A stretch of DNA of 60,669 nt from contig JAFEBS010000068.1 of NCBI GenBank assembly GCA_018242525.1, forward strand, positions 1-60,669. The letters are read 5' to 3'. The stretch comes from Planctomycetota bacterium (GTDB lineage: Bacteria > Planctomycetota > Planctomycetia > Planctomycetales > Planctomycetaceae). Shown here piece by piece: positions 60,581-60,669 of the stretch. The notes below the pieces were generated by a model. It searched no databases, had not been told where the DNA came from, and saw only the letters and a program-made list of their open reading frames with translations. Each line of letters begins with the position of its first letter. Position 1 is the first letter of the stretch. Made by a program: the position numbers and the translations under genes.

Positions 60581-60669
60581 TTAGGTCCGGAGACCAGCTG
60601 GCGATCGGCGAAGCCCCGCCCCCAGACTCGGCTTCCGACTGCGACGGTAAGCGCACGGTGAACCACATC

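Overview
The window looks like chromosomal DNA of a planctomycete. It is GC-rich and full of secreted proteins typical of that phylum: a DUF1080 hydrolase, a BNR sialidase-like protein, a PQQ-like propeller protein, a CAP-domain protein and a cysteine-rich lipoprotein. It also has an HpnB-like glycosyltransferase, an ECF-type sigma factor, a SET-domain protein and many dispersed palindromic repeats. Genus and species cannot be fixed from the sequence alone.

Layout. (1) 1-24,660 is host core: a partial secreted protein; a tandem array of about 170-bp repeats; a minus-strand cluster of histidine kinase, response regulator, STAS protein, GspE/PilB-type ATPase and GspF/PilC-type membrane protein; a MarR regulator divergent from a PQQ-like protein; a HAD hydrolase; an ECF sigma factor; lipoprotein, CAP-domain protein and glycosyltransferase; sialidase; a 5'-truncated pseudogene; a serine beta-lactamase-like protein; an esterase; a SET protein. 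Three copies of an inverted-repeat element with GGTGTCTGACC-type ends sit between these genes. (2) 24,667-24,739 is tRNA-Thr(CGT). (3) 24,694-54,611 is a 29.9-kb prophage bounded by a perfect 46-bp direct repeat of the tRNA 3' part. It holds a tyrosine integrase next to the tRNA, small early genes, a primase-helicase, a sigma region 4-like protein, a lambda-type siphovirus head and tail module, and cargo genes at its right end. (4) 54,612-60,550 is a second accessory stretch: a DUF5677-like gene, two putative PD-(D/E)XK nucleases (one fused to an EVE/PUA-like domain), small regulators and a lipoprotein. It may be the remnant of an older island at the same tRNA.

How the prophage works. Head genes run terminase, gpW-like connector, portal, protease with a probable nested scaffold, and major capsid protein. 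Tail genes run through tail tube, a tail-assembly chaperone pair joined by a probable programmed -1 frameshift (C_CCT_TTG at 44,552-44,558), tape measure and hub. Then comes a mucin-like, Thr-rich, three-domain tail protein, followed directly by an 875-aa enzyme with a methyltransferase domain and two glycosyltransferase domains. The second glycosyltransferase has features reminiscent of polypeptide GalNAc-transferases. I read this pair as a candidate phage-encoded O-glycosylation cassette, the most novel proposal here. Cargo includes a Panacea-type (DUF4065) toxin-antitoxin candidate inserted backwards between terminase and portal, and a SEFIR/TIR-domain protein next to attR, a typical place for anti-phage cargo. 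I could not recognise lysis genes or a classical repressor.
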